Shown here piece by piece: positions 44,331 to 55,866 of a stretch of 64,000 nucleotides of DNA; the first letter of the stretch is position 1; each line of letters begins with the position of its first letter. The position numbers were made by a program, and so were the translations under genes. Below the pieces are notes generated by a model. The model saw only the letters and a program-made list of their open reading frames with translations, was not told the origin of the DNA and searched no databases. The stretch is from Congeria kusceri (lineage: Eukaryota; Mollusca; Bivalvia; Myida; Dreissenidae). The stretch covers positions 46,749,548 through 46,813,547 of the forward strand of contig CM051034.1 in assembly GCA_027627225.1 (NCBI GenBank), given 5' to 3'.

Positions 44331-46554
44331 TTTAGCTCACTTGAGAATGAAGTGCTTAAGGGCGAGCTATTCTGGTCAGTCACCGTCCGGCATCCATCGT
44401 TGTCGTAAACAATTTACTTAAAATATCTTCGTATCTGAAATCGCTTCGTGGAAATTAATCAAACTTGGTATGAATGTTCCTTGGGTGGTCCTCTACCAAA
44501 ATACTTCAAATTATTTTGATTCTTCAAAAAACATGGCCGCCAGGGGGCAGGACCTTTTTCATTTTTGAAAACTTCAAAAATCTCCTCCTTTGAAACCGCT
44601 TGGTGGAAATTAATCAAACTTGGTATGAATGTTCCTTGAGTGGTCCTCTACAAAAATATTTCAAATTATTTCGATTCGTTAAAAAAACATGGCCGCCATG
44701 AGGCGGGGCCTTTTTCCTTATATGACTATTTAGAAAACGTAAAAATCTTCTGGTCAGAAACCAATGATCGGATTTTAAAATAATTTCACACAAATATTCC
44801 TTGGTTGACCCTCTACCAAAATACTTCAAATTATTTAGATATATTCAAGAACATGACCGCCAGGGGGCGGGATGTTTTTCCTTAAAAATCCTCTTGTCAG
44901 TAACCACTGGTTGGATTTGGAAATAATTTCACAGACATGTTCCTTCGGTGACTTCAAATTATTTTGATATGTTAAAAAACATGGCCGCCTTTTCCTTATA
45001 TGGCTATATTGAAAACTTATCACTGGTTGGATTTTGAAATAATTTCACACAAATGTCCCTTGGGTGACCCTCTACCAAAATACTTTAAATTATTTAGGGT
45101 AGTAAAAAAAAACATGGCTGAGAGAGGGCGGGGCCATTTTTTCTTTATACTATATTGAAAACATTGCAAACCTTGTCAGAAACCACTGGTTGGATTTCGA
45201 AATTATTTCACAGAATTGTTTCTTTGGTTACCCTCTACCAAATTCCTTCAATTTATTATGACTAAAATAAACAACAACAACAAAAACATGGCTGTCAGGG
45301 GAGTAGTTTTTCTTATATGGCTTTAATGAAAACTTAGCAAATATTCCATAACCACTAGCAGTATTTTGAAATAATTTCACACAAAAAAATGTTTTATTGG
45401 TGACTATGACCTACCAAAGTCCTTCAAATTATTTGCTAAAAACATAACTATCAGTGGTCCATCATTGATGTCATTTGTTAACTTTTTCTGTCCTCCGAAC
45501 ATGCTTGTAAATTTTTCTTTTTTTAAATATAACTGTTTATTCACCCGCATAGATCAAACAATAGCATACATATAGTAAATTCATGCACAAATCAAGCAAC
45601 ATACATTCATATAACTAGAAATCATACAATCATGTAACACATTCACATTTATGTAATAAATACATGCACATATCAAGCAGAGTATTATATGCATAGAACA
45701 TGAAGCATGAAATACTGACATTTTCAAGAGATTAATGATTGCACGTGATCAAAACAGCAAAAAAGGAAAGAGGGATGCAAACTATCAAGCATAACATCAT
45801 AGATACAAGTCGTTAATTACAATCTACAAGGGAATTCACAAGTTCCCACAAACCTTTACATTCTTCGTTCATATTCGACTTGAATAATCGTAAAAGTTAA
45901 TTTGCACATATTTTTAAGACCATGGATGCTTGGAGAAAGTGATTTTCTTCTACAGATGTAAATATATCTTTTTAATTTCCAAACATAAAAAGTTGTATTT
46001 AGTTGATGATTTTTCTGTTGAGCCCAATATGAATGACCTAGGGTCAAATTCAAAATTAATATCTGTCATTTGTGTCGTGCTAGTTACCTCCTTTAATAAC
46101 AAATGTACAATATTACAGCTCCAAAATAAATGGAAAAGTGTTTCTTGCTCTTTACTACAGAAAGAACACTTATCAGAATCTTTAATGTTCATCTTATTGA
46201 GCAAAATATTGGTGCACAGAATGTTATGGGTCAATATTGTTTGGAACAATTGCAAATAGGAATCTTTAGTAGTTCTAAACATCCATTCATGAATGATTTT
46301 CCAATCACTTTGGGATATATTAAAGAAACTGTTCCATTTTGCCTGACACGTGGGAATTTCATTATTCTTTATCAACATCTTATAAACATTTGTTGAGTTT
46401 TTATTTTCAAACAATATTGGTTTAATGTAACTCGGTACAAAAGGAAAGGACGGATCATGGAATTGTTCAGTAGTATTGTCGTTTTAAAGTTTTACAAACC
46501 ACTATGATTAATTAAACTTAGGTGATCTACCCAGGGCCACTTTGGCCCTTTTGT
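44331..46554 (+). mobile_element. TTTAGCTC-type element nested in 44126-46743
   Basis: Begins TTTAGCTCACTTGAGAATGA with foldback to GGCGAGCTATT. Core units of about 155 bp carry TTCCTTGGGTGGTCCTCTAC and ACATGGCCGCCAGGGGGC. 3' hairpin GGGCCA-ctt-TGGCCC (46534-46548) then TTTTGTTTT. A LINE fragment interrupts it from about 45515. Confidence 0.78.
45515..46495 (-). mobile_element. 5'-truncated LINE (non-LTR retrotransposon) 3' end
   Basis: The minus strand encodes the C-terminal end of a reverse transcriptase polyprotein: about 46480 down to 45856, with the typical tail zinc motif KCSFCSKEQETLFHLFWSC (C-x2-C-x8-H-x4-C). One frameshift near 45965 splits the frame: EIKKIY stops soon after, while the next frame goes on as CRRKSLSPSIHGLKNMCKLT to a stop at 45856. 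An untranslated stretch with AATAAA follows and ends in an A-rich tail (45515-45525). Catalytic parts are absent, so it is dead. The clade is probably L1/Tx1-like (inferred). Confidence 0.8.
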
Positions 46555-46969
46555 TTTAAACAATAGTTCAAATAAGCTTGTGCAGACAATAACTTGTGAA
46601 GTTCTTGTGCAATCATTATGAAACTTTAGGGAAGTGCAAGTAGACATAAAAGGAAGGTTAAGTTTGGTTTTCGGCATAATTGCAGTTATCACACTTGAGT
46701 TATGCCCCGTCAGACGAAACATCCGACTTGCGGAGTTCTAGTTTTTGAAGTAATGAAAATATTTTTGAATTGGTCTTGAATATATTGACAAGTATTGTAT
46801 TGAATTCCTAGCTGAATTGAACATCATACTTTTGTATACTTGAACTTGTTCAGTTTTGATTACTGAGGTAGTGGATGTTGTATTTTATTGCCCACTACTT
46901 TGATATAAATTATCTATTCAAATATTTAACACACTTGAACACTTGAGCACAACACTGTACACAAGATTG

Positions 46970-48116
46970 TTATGCCCCCATCGAAGATGGCAGGGTATAT
47001 TGGTTTGCTTAAGTCAGTCGGTCTGTCGGTCGGTCGGTCTGTCGGTCGGTCGGTCTGTCTGTCGGTCTGTCGGTAGACCACTTTCTAAGTTCAACAATTT
47101 TCATCCGATCCCCACCAAATTTCAAGAAAATGTTTGTGGCCATAATATCTAAGGCAAGTTCGATAATCAGCCAAATCGCCCTAGGAATTGTGGAGTTCCG
47201 GACCTTGAATTTTATTTAAAATTTGTCTTTTAAGCCGTTTCCGCTCTCTAAGTCCAACAATGAAAATGTTTGTATTAATAATATCTACGTCAAGTTCAAT
47301 AATCAGCCAAATCGCCTCAGGAATTGTTGAGTTATTGCCCATGAATTATCTTAAATCGGCCTTTTTAGCAGATTCCGCACTCCAAGTCCAAGAATGTTCC
47401 TGCAATATTCACCAAACTTCATGAACATGTTTGTGAGCATAATACCTAGGCCAAGTTTAATAATCAGCTAAATCATAGTTTATCTTCACCAAACTTGTTG
47501 AAAATCTTTGTGGGCATATTATCTCGGTTTTGTTTGATAATCAACCAAGTCGTCCCAGTAACTGTGGAGTTATTGTGAGATACCAGTAAATGATTTTGTA
47601 TCCCTCTTTGGTCCAAAGTAGTGCCAATTACTAAAGAGTTCCTTTTCTCTTTTGGTCATAAAAGCTATTTAGCAATCTCAGACGGCATGTGGTTATTTCT
47701 TTTATACCATGTGTGTCTGGAACATTTTGGTGTATTTCATTGGAGGCTAACTTGAAAAGTGAACTTATGGGTGTGTTTACTGTGGTATGGGGCTTTTTGA
47801 CTGAAATTTTACTGCCGAAACCCTGTTTTCTACCAGTGTCTGCATTCAGTCGAGATGCATTTTCTTAGAAGTAACAACATATCTTTTTTATTGTAATTTT
47901 TGGAAGAGAAAATCATCTTTACATTGATACCACGCTTGCACCATCTGAAGTAAAGAAAAGGCTAAAAAAATGCTTGGAAAGTTGGCCGTTTTATAATGGG
48001 ACCCTATGGGAATTGGAATTACTGGTATCTAACCGTATGGCCATTGATTATGTATAATTTGCCTTTAAGCTATTTTAACCTAGAGGGGTCATAACTGTTT
48101 TACAAACAGCTCTTGT
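46970..48116 (+). mobile_element. TTATGCCCCC-type element downstream of the gene
   Basis: 5' foldback TATGCCCCCATC...GATGGCAGGGTATA (46971-46999). GTCG/GTCT tetranucleotide tract of about 55 bp (47018-47072). Core units of about 150 bp (CAAGTTCAATAATCAGCCAA, GTTTGTGGGCATAATATCTA) to about 47580. A non-repeated tail ends in hairpin CTGTTT-tac-AAACAG (48095-48109) and CTCTTGTTT. The tail could belong to a second element. Confidence 0.72.
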
Positions 48117-48118
48117 TT

Positions 48119-48880
48119 ATTGTAGATATGCTTTATAATGACAAAATGTTAAGTCAATAATAGGACAGCAAGTCAAGTTGATGAATCATGTCAATAAAAC
48201 ACTCGTTTACCGTAATCATATTTTTCCAACAGGCACATATAAGGTGTCAGTCATAGTCTGTACTCCGGTGAGCAAATACGCCTTCATGACCTTCTTGTTT
48301 GTGAGTATTTATTAACAAGGCCAACCTTAAAAAATTGTCTGTTTGCCATTGCCTAAGGTTGCTGTTAGGGTTAGGTAGGTAGGTAATCAAATGTCTGTTG
48401 ATATAACAAGAGCTTGCTAGCCATCATCTTTAATTAGACAATGAATGCTGACAAACAGCCTGTTGTGTTTTCACAAGTTTGATCAAACATTATTAGAATT
48501 GCGTTTTGATATGGCCTATTATAAACAAGGGTCTAGCTGATACAGTTAATTGATAACCCAATGGAAAATGACCAAAATGAAAGAAGAGCGAGCTTTTATT
48601 TAACCCAAAGAAAAAACAGAATAATCAGAATTAAAAAAAAATGGTTTGAATTAACAAAGAAAAATCTTTTGAGTCGGGACTATTTCGTCGGGTCGGTAGG
48701 CTATGGTAAACAAAGACAATTTTACTGTTGTCTCATTGCTTTACATAATGATAGTATAATTTTGAAAAGAAAAGTTCAATTATATCAATATATTCCATAT
48801 TTATCAGCATACGATTATGTTTAGTGTCTTTTCAGATGAAAAACTCCTCTCAATTGTCTCTCTTGCTGAACTGTTTTGTT
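48119..48880. other. Low-repeat stretch with one possible exon
   Basis: Contains a splice-like segment at 48233-48300 (acceptor ttttccaacag, donor TTT|gtgagt). An 87-codon open frame at 48561-48824, rich in Lys and Arg (RKNRIIRIKKKW), resembles no family I know and may be chance. Confidence 0.4.
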
Positions 48881-51800
48881 AGCTCATTAAATATTTGGTG
48901 TGTGTTGTGACGAACTCATGGTGAGCTTTTAGGATCGCCTTTTGTCCGTTGTCCATCGTGCGTCGTCCGTCGTGTGTCAACATTTTCATTCAAAGAACAT
49001 CTCCTCCTAAACCACTGGGCAGATTTTCACCATTCTTCACAGGAATGATCCCTGGGTGACCCTCTTTCAAAATTAATCAAATCGTTCCGATACGCTGCAC
49101 AAGTAGGTCACTACTAACAATAGATTTAAAAAGTGAAAACTTTAAAAATCTTCTCTGAAACCACAAGGCTTGGAGCTTTCATATTTGATATGTGACATCC
49201 TCTAGTGGTCCTTTACAAAGATTGTTCAAATGATGCCCATGGGGTCAAAACTGGCCACGCCCTGGGGGTCACATGGTTTATATAGACTTGTATAGCAAAA
49301 TGACTTTAAAAATCTTCTTCTCTGAAACCGCTAGGCCTAGAGGTATCATATTTGGTATGTAACATTGTATAGTGGTCCTCTACAAAGATTGTTCAAATGA
49401 TGCCCCTGGGGTCAAAACTGGCCACACCCCGGGGGTCACATAGTTTATATAGACTTGAATAGCAAAATGACTTTAAAAATCTTCTGCTCTGAAACCTCAA
49501 GGCCCAGAGGTTTCATATTTGGTATGTAACATTGTTAAGTGGTTCTCTACAAAGATTGTTCAAATGATGCCCCTGGGGTAAAAACTGGCCACACCCCGGG
49601 GCTCACATGGTTTATATAGACTAAATAGTAAAATGACTTTAAAAATCTTTTTCTCTGAAACCGCAAGCCCTAGAGGTTTTATATTTGGTATGTAACATGG
49701 TATAGTGGTCCTCTACAAAGATTGCTCAAATGATGACCCTGGGGTCAAAACTGGCCACGACCCGAGGGTTACATGGTTTATATAGACTTGAATAGCAAAA
49801 TGACTTTAAAGATCTTCTCCTCTGAAACCGCAAGACCCAGAGGTTTCATATTTGGTATGGAACATTGTATAGTGGTCCTCTACAAAGATTGTTCAAATGA
49901 TGCCCCTGGGTTCAAAACTGGCCACACCCCGGGGGTCACATAGTTTATATAGACTTGAATAGCAAAATGACTTTAAAAATCTTCTGCTCTGAAACCTCAA
50001 GGCTCAGAGGTTTCATATTTGGTATGTAACATTGTTTATTGGTCCAGTACAAAGATTGTTCAAATGATGCCCCTGGGGTCAAAACTGGCCACACCCTGGG
50101 GCTCACATGGTTTATATAGACTTTAATAGCAAAATGACTTTAAAAATCTTCTGCTCTGAAACCTCAAGGCCCAGAGGTTTCATATTTGGTATGTAACATT
50201 GTTAAGTGGTTCTCTACAAAGATTGTTCAAATGATGCCCCTGGGGTAAAAACTGGCCACACCCTGGGGCTCACATGGTTTATATAGACTTAAATAGTAAA
50301 ATGACTTTAAAAATCTTTTTCTCTGAAACCGCAAGCCCTAGAGGTTTCATATTTGGTATGTAACATGGTATAGTGGTCCTCTACAAAGATTGCTTAAATG
50401 ATGCCCCTGGGGTCAAAACTGGCCACGACCCGAGGGTTACATGGTTTATATAGACTTGAATAGCAAAATGACTTTAAAAATCTTCTCCTCTGAAACCGCA
50501 AGACCCAGAGGTTTCATATTTGGTATGTAACATTGTGTAGTGGTCCTCTACAAAGATTGTTCAAATGATAGCCCTGGGGTCAAAACTGGCAACAACCCGG
50601 GGGTCACATGGTTTATATAGACTTGAATAGCAAAATGACTTTAAAAACCTTTTCCTTAAACCGCAAGGCCCAGAGGTTTCATATTTGGTATGTAACATTG
50701 TATAGTGGTCATCTACAAAGATTGTTCAAATGATGCCCACTGGGGTCAAAACTGGCCACACCCCGGGGGTCACATGGTTTATATAGACTTGAATAGCAAA
50801 ATGACTAAAAATCTTCTCCTCTAAAACCGCAAGGCCCAGAGGTTTCATGTTTGGTATGTAACATTGTATAGTGGTCCTCTACAAAAATTGTTCAAGTGAT
50901 GCCCCTGGGGTCAAAACTGGCCATACCCAGGGGGTCACATGGTTTATATAGACTTAAATAGCAAAATGACTTTAAAAGTTTTCTCTTCTGAAAGTTCAAG
51001 GCCTAGAGGTTTTATATTTGGTATGTAACATTGTGTAGTGGTCCTCTATAAAGATTGTTCAAATGATGCCCCTGTGGTCAAAGCTGGGCACACACCGGGG
51101 CTCACATGGTTTATATAGATGTTAATTGCAAAATGATTTAAAAATTCTTCTCTGAAACCACAAGGCCCAGAGGTTTCACATTTGGTTAAAACATTATATC
51201 GAGACCTCGATTGGGATTGCATATGGGGTGGGTGGGGTCAAGGTCACTGTTACCAAAAATAGAAAAACAGTTTCCTCTCAATAACTTACGAACGCATTGA
51301 GATATTTTAATGAAACTTAATATATAGATACCTTATATTGACACCTCGCATGGGATTGCATATGGGGTGGGAGGGGTCAAGGTCACTGTTACTTAAAATA
51401 GAAAAATGGTTTCCGCTCAATATCTTGAAAACGCATTGAGATATTTTAATGAAACTTCATACTTAGATGCCTTATATGGAGACCTCGCTTTTTATTACGT
51501 ATGGGGTGGGTGGTGTCAAGGTCTTTGTTACTACAGATAGAAAAACAGTTGCCGCTCAATAACTTGAGAACGTATTGAGATATTTTAATGAAACATCATG
51601 CATAGATATCTTATATCAAGACCTTGCTACATTCTATTGAGATCTCGATTGGGATCTCATATGGGGTGGGTGGGGTCAAGGTCACCGTTATTAAATATAG
51701 AAAAATGGTTTCCGCTAAATATCTTGAGAACGCATTGAGCTATTTTAATGAAACTTAATACATAAGTACCTTATATTGAGACATTGCTTGGGATTGCATA

Positions 51801-52208
51801 TGGGGTGAGTGGGGTCAAGGTCAACGTTACTGAAAATAGAAAAACGGTTTCCGCTCAATAACTTGAAAACGCATTGCGATATTTTATTGAAACTTAATAC
51901 ACATATCTTATATCAAGACCTCGCTTGGGTTTGCTTATGGGGTGGGTGGGGTCAAGGTCACTGTTATTAAAAGTAGAAAAACAGTTTACGCTCAATAACT
52001 TAAGAACGCATTGAGATATTTTAATGAAACTTCATACGTAGATACCTTATATCGAGACCTGGCTTTACGTATGTGGTGGGTGGGGTCAAGGTCAAGGTCA
52101 CTGTTACTAAAAATAGAAAAACAGTTTTCGCTCAATAACTTTAAAGCCTATTGAGATATTTTAATGAAACTTCATACATAGATATCAGGTGAGCGTGGCC
52201 CTCTTGTT
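48880..52208 (+). mobile_element. Large TTTAGCTC-type element with two core arrays
   Basis: Starts TTAGCTCATTAAATA with a distant GGTGAGCTTTT and a GTCCGT/CGTCGTCCGT lead. First core: about 12.5 units of ~167 bp (49101-51190), very uniform (GGTTTATATAGACTTGAATA, GATTGTTCAAATGATGCCCC). Second core: ~150-bp units (51190-52190, AAAAACGGTTTCCGCTCAAT), the same type as at 11530-12640. Ends ATCAGGTGAGCGTGGCCCTC + TTGTTT. Most of it lies in the tandem duplication. Confidence 0.8.
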
Positions 52209-52927
52209 TGTGTCCCTATCCTTTAAAACTCATGTCCCCAAAAAATCTTATGAAAATATGAACACATTTATCATCGTGAATTGTTGCGAATTGTAAGCAT
52301 GGCGTGTCATACGTGTATGTCTTTGATGTCTTATATATTTTAGTAATTAAGCTTCTATTTGTTACATTGTGTGTGTGTTTTGTGAATTGTGGCAGAATAT
52401 GTCTGTTCTCAGCTTACCTCAGATTATATTATCTCGTATTTATGTGTTTCACTTTGTTACATAATGAGTTGAATTTATTTCAGTTTTGTTATATTTGTTA
52501 TTTATTTGTGCCCATTGTTGCAAAATTTTGTGGACAAATCTAAACCATGACCTGTATGTTAAGATTTCCTGATGACTTTGATATTGTTTGTTGGAATAGT
52601 ATTTATTGATAAGTTTTATGATATATTTTAGCAAAATGTTCACCAGATTTGTTATAGAGTTGTTGCCCTTTGTTACCATATTATTACATAGTTCTCTTCC
52701 TTAAAAACATCTTTTGGGTTCAAAATCTGTTATATTGGTGTGTGCTAAAACATATCATTGCCAAAAGTTAACAACACAAGTGAACACAGTTATTTTATTT
52801 TTAAATTAATTCAATATGCCTGTTGATTTTTGTAAAGTATATATAATTGTTGCCTTATTTAACTTATAGGTTGCCATATGATTTTTGTGATTTATTACAA
52901 GTTATTTATTTGCATGCTGAATAAAAT
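52209..52927. other. Plain DNA inside duplication copy 1
   Basis: AT-rich with no tandem repeat. Forward 52304-52543 and reverse 52449-52679 open frames overlap each other and resemble nothing known. The same stretch recurs at 59192-59910. Confidence 0.5.
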
Positions 52928-52977
52928 ACATCATTATTGAGCCATATTAAGTATAGCCGTTATGCTCAATTTTTAGC

Positions 52978-54008
52978 AGCGACTATTCGAAGAATAGGTG
53001 AGCTTTTCTATTACCCACGGCGTCGGCGTCCGCCATTGAATTCGGTTTAAGTTTGTATTCTAAAGTCTTGTAACTTCAAAACTACATAAGTTATTCACTT
53101 GAAACTTGAAATATACCTTTGTCACAAACTCCATTGTCAGGGGCAACATTCCCCATAACTCTGTTTTGTATTTCGACAGAGTTATGCCCCTTTTACCCTT
53201 TTACATCATTATTGAGCCATATTAAGTATAGCTGTTATGCTCAATTTTTAGCATCGACTATTAAAAGAATAGGTGAGCTTTTCTATTACCCACGGCGTCG
53301 GCGTCCGCCATTGAAGTAGGTTTAAGTTTATATTCCAAAGTTTTGTAACTTCAAAACTACATAAGTTATTCACTTGAAACTTGGAACTAACCTTTGTCAT
53401 CGACTCAAGTATCAAGGGCAACATTCCTTATAACTCTGTTTTGTATTTTGATATAGTTATTTTCCTTTTTCACATAGATTTTCTGGTTAAAGTTTATATT
53501 CAAAAGTTTTGTAACGTCAAAACTACATAAGTTATTAACTTGAAACTTGGAACTAACCTTTGTCGTCAACTCAATTATCAAGGGCAACATTCCCTATAAC
53601 TCTTTTTGTATTTTGATAGAGTTATTCCCATTTTTCACATAGATTTTCTGGTTAAAGTTATTCACTTGAAACTTGGAACTTACCTTTTGTCATCAACTTT
53701 AGTATCAGGGGCAACATTACCAATAACTCTGTTTTCTAGTTTGACAGAGTTATGCCCCTCTTTGCACTTAGATTTTCTGTTTAATTTTTATATTCAAAAG
53801 TTTGGTCACTTCAAAACTATATCAGTTATTCACTTGAAACTTGGAACTAACCTTTGTCATCAACTCTAGTATCAGGAGCAACATTACCCATAACTCTGTT
53901 TTGTATTTTGACAGAGTTATGCCACTTTTTCACATAGATTATGTGGTTAAAGTTTTTGTTCCAAACATGTATAAATATACAAGGCTTCACTTAAAAGTTT
54001 TGTATTTA
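52978..54008 (+). mobile_element. Element with CTATTC foldback and ~170-bp core (copy 1)
   Basis: 5' foldback CTATTC-gaa-GAATAG (52983-52997), the same stem as in the element at 10736, then CGGCGTCGGCGTCCGCC and core units (CAAAACTACATAAGTTATTC, AACATTCCCCATAACTCTGT, CGACAGAGTTATGCCCC). The start, with upstream flank, occurs twice with a 284-bp period (from 52928 and from 53212). No 3' hairpin seen. Confidence 0.68.
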
Positions 54009-54059
54009 AAAAAATTTATGCCCCTTCCACTATCCAAAATATGTACCAACTGAAATATT

Positions 54060-55866
54060 TGTAGAACCAATGGATGCTTTCAGATGTCTCTTTAACCTGT
54101 AATTGTGGCCTTAACCTTTAACCTTGGGACCTGATTAATACCCGTTTTGTTGATGCAAGCCTTCATGCAAAGTAATGTGAACATCATTCAATCCATGGCC
54201 AAGCTATAGACCGGACAAGCACAAAGTCAGTTTCGACCTTTGACCACAAAGTGTGACTTTGACCTTTGACCTACGGACCTTTTTCATGCTCGCTTCACGC
54301 CGTCTCATTGTGGTTTACATTTGTGCCAATTTGTTTTGAAATCCATGGCGATTTAAAAGCACCTACAAGCAAAGTCCTAATTATGACATTTGACCTGAAG
54401 GTATGACCTTAACCTTTGACCTACAGACCTGATTCATGAACGCTACACATGAACTCATCGCAGCAAACATTTGTGCCATGTAATTTTAAAATCCCTCCAT
54501 CCATAGCCAAGTAACAGTCCAGACAAGAAAAGAAATATAATCAAAGGGCAATTACTCCCTGAAAAAGAGGCTGGCTTATTAAGTAAGCGAACACTGCTTC
54601 TCCGATATGCTATATAAGAAAAAAGACCCCGCCCTTTGACGGCCATGTGTTTTAACGAATCAAAATAATTTTAACTATTTTGGATGAGAACCACCTAACA
54701 CATATTTCTGTGAAATTATTTCGAAATCCAACCAGTGATTTGTGACAATAATTTTAAAGTTTTCAATATCGTCCTATGAGGTTAAATGGCCCCGTCCCCT
54801 GGCGGCCATGTATTTCAACGAAGCGGAACCATTTGAGCAATTTTGGTAGAGAACCACCCAAGGAACATTTTGTGAAATTATTTCGAAATCCAACCAGTGG
54901 TTTAAGACAAGGAAGATTTTCGAAGTTTTCATATAGCCATATAAGGAAAAATGGCCCCGCCCCCTGGCGGCCATATTTTTCAATTTGGCGGAGCCATTTG
55001 AGCAACTTTGGTAGAACACCATCCAGAGAACATTTCTGTGAAATTATTTCAAAATCCATCAAGTGGTTTCTGACAATATTTTCAAAGTTTTCAATATAGC
55101 CATGTCGAGTGAAATGTCCCCACCCCCTGGCAGCCATGTTTTCAACGGAGCCGACCCATTTGAACAGCGTTGGTAGAGCACCACCCAAGGAACAGTTCTA
55201 CGAAATTACTTGAAAATCCACCCAGGGGTTTAGGAGGATATGTCGTTTAAAGCTCTGGTGGCCATCTTTTGCAGCGGACTGGAACCATTGGAGCAACTTT
55301 GGTAGAGGACACCCAAGGAACATTTCTGTGAAGTTTCATCAAAGTCGGCCTACCTATTTCGGAGATGTCATTAAAAGGATAAGTTTACGGACGCACGCAC
55401 GACGGACGAACAACCGCGATACAAGCTCGCTGGCCTTCGGCCAGTGGATCTAAAATTCACCAGGCCGGAACAACCGGACAGTATGCGCATTATCTCTTGG
55501 TATGAAGTTTCATTGAGTTCTTAGTTCCTGAGATATCGCGCGAAAATGGACATTTCAATCATTTGTTTAATCAATTACAATGACGCCCTGAAACAAATCA
55601 TCAGACCGGAACGACCCGACAATATGCGCACGTCCTCTTGGTAGGGGAGCTGCATATAAAGTTTCATTGAATTTGATTTATTAGTTCCTGGTAAGGATGG
55701 CATCGCGCGCGGAAACGATGTACCGGAGGACGGACGGACATTGAGCATGATGGATAAAATCGTTGGGAAATAGCATTTACACCCGGATAAACGTAATGGC
55801 AGTTGAATTAGAATTCGGACAGACGGACAAAGCGGCGACTATATGCCCCCCCCCCCCCCCTCCTTA
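54060..55866 (-). mobile_element. TTATGCTCCC-type element, reverse orientation (copy 1, interrupted)
   Basis: The inverse of the family at 34149-35447. Left end GTAGAACCAATGGATGCT is the complement of its 3' end; both core types occur in reverse order; GGACAGACGGAC and a 15-C run (55846-55860) with GGGAGCATAA form the 5' foldback end at right. Another element interrupts it at 54563-55455. Confidence 0.78.
54563..55455 (-). mobile_element. Nested element, reverse orientation (copy 1)
   Basis: Interrupts a host core unit between CCCTGAAAAA and ATTCACCAGGCCGGAAC. Read on the minus strand it starts TTTAGATCCACTGGCCGAAG with foldback TGGCCGAAGGCCA, then GTCCGTCGTGCGTGCGTCC, then ~155-bp core units with GGCGGCCATG on the plus strand. 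Its core resembles the element at 44331. The 141-codon reverse frame at 54763-55188 is only core translation (repeated NFENL...MAARG pattern). Confidence 0.75.

Larger units (their letters stand above)
44126..46743 (+). mobile_element. Outer element of a three-layer nest
   Basis: 5' foldback TGTCCCCTGA...ATAGGGG (44128-44154), GTTGTTGTCGGCC lead, a core unit (TGTGCAATCATTATGA, AAGGTTAGGTTCGATTTTCA) up to 44330, then after the insert a matching unit (TTGTGCAATCATTATGAAAC, AAGGTTAAGTTTGGTTTTCG) from 46560. 3' hairpin TCCG-acttg-CGGA (46722-46734), then CTAGTTTT. Confidence 0.78.

Noticed and set aside
45930..46396. Forward frames of 109 and 88 codons
   Set aside because: They are opposite-strand shadows of the LINE tail, which has the recognisable zinc motif on the minus strand.
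49101..51190. CRISPR-like array
   Set aside because: The ~167-bp units are repeated over their full length with no unique spacers, and the host is an animal; it is a tandem core array.
52304..52679. Overlapping membrane-like frames (79 and 76 codons)
   Set aside because: Hydrophobic only because the DNA is T-rich; frames on opposite strands overlap and no domain is visible.
54763..55188. 141-codon protein on the minus strand (also 61746-62171)
   Set aside because: It is a translation of ~155-bp tandem core units (the same motif three times) with no conserved residues and no splice context.
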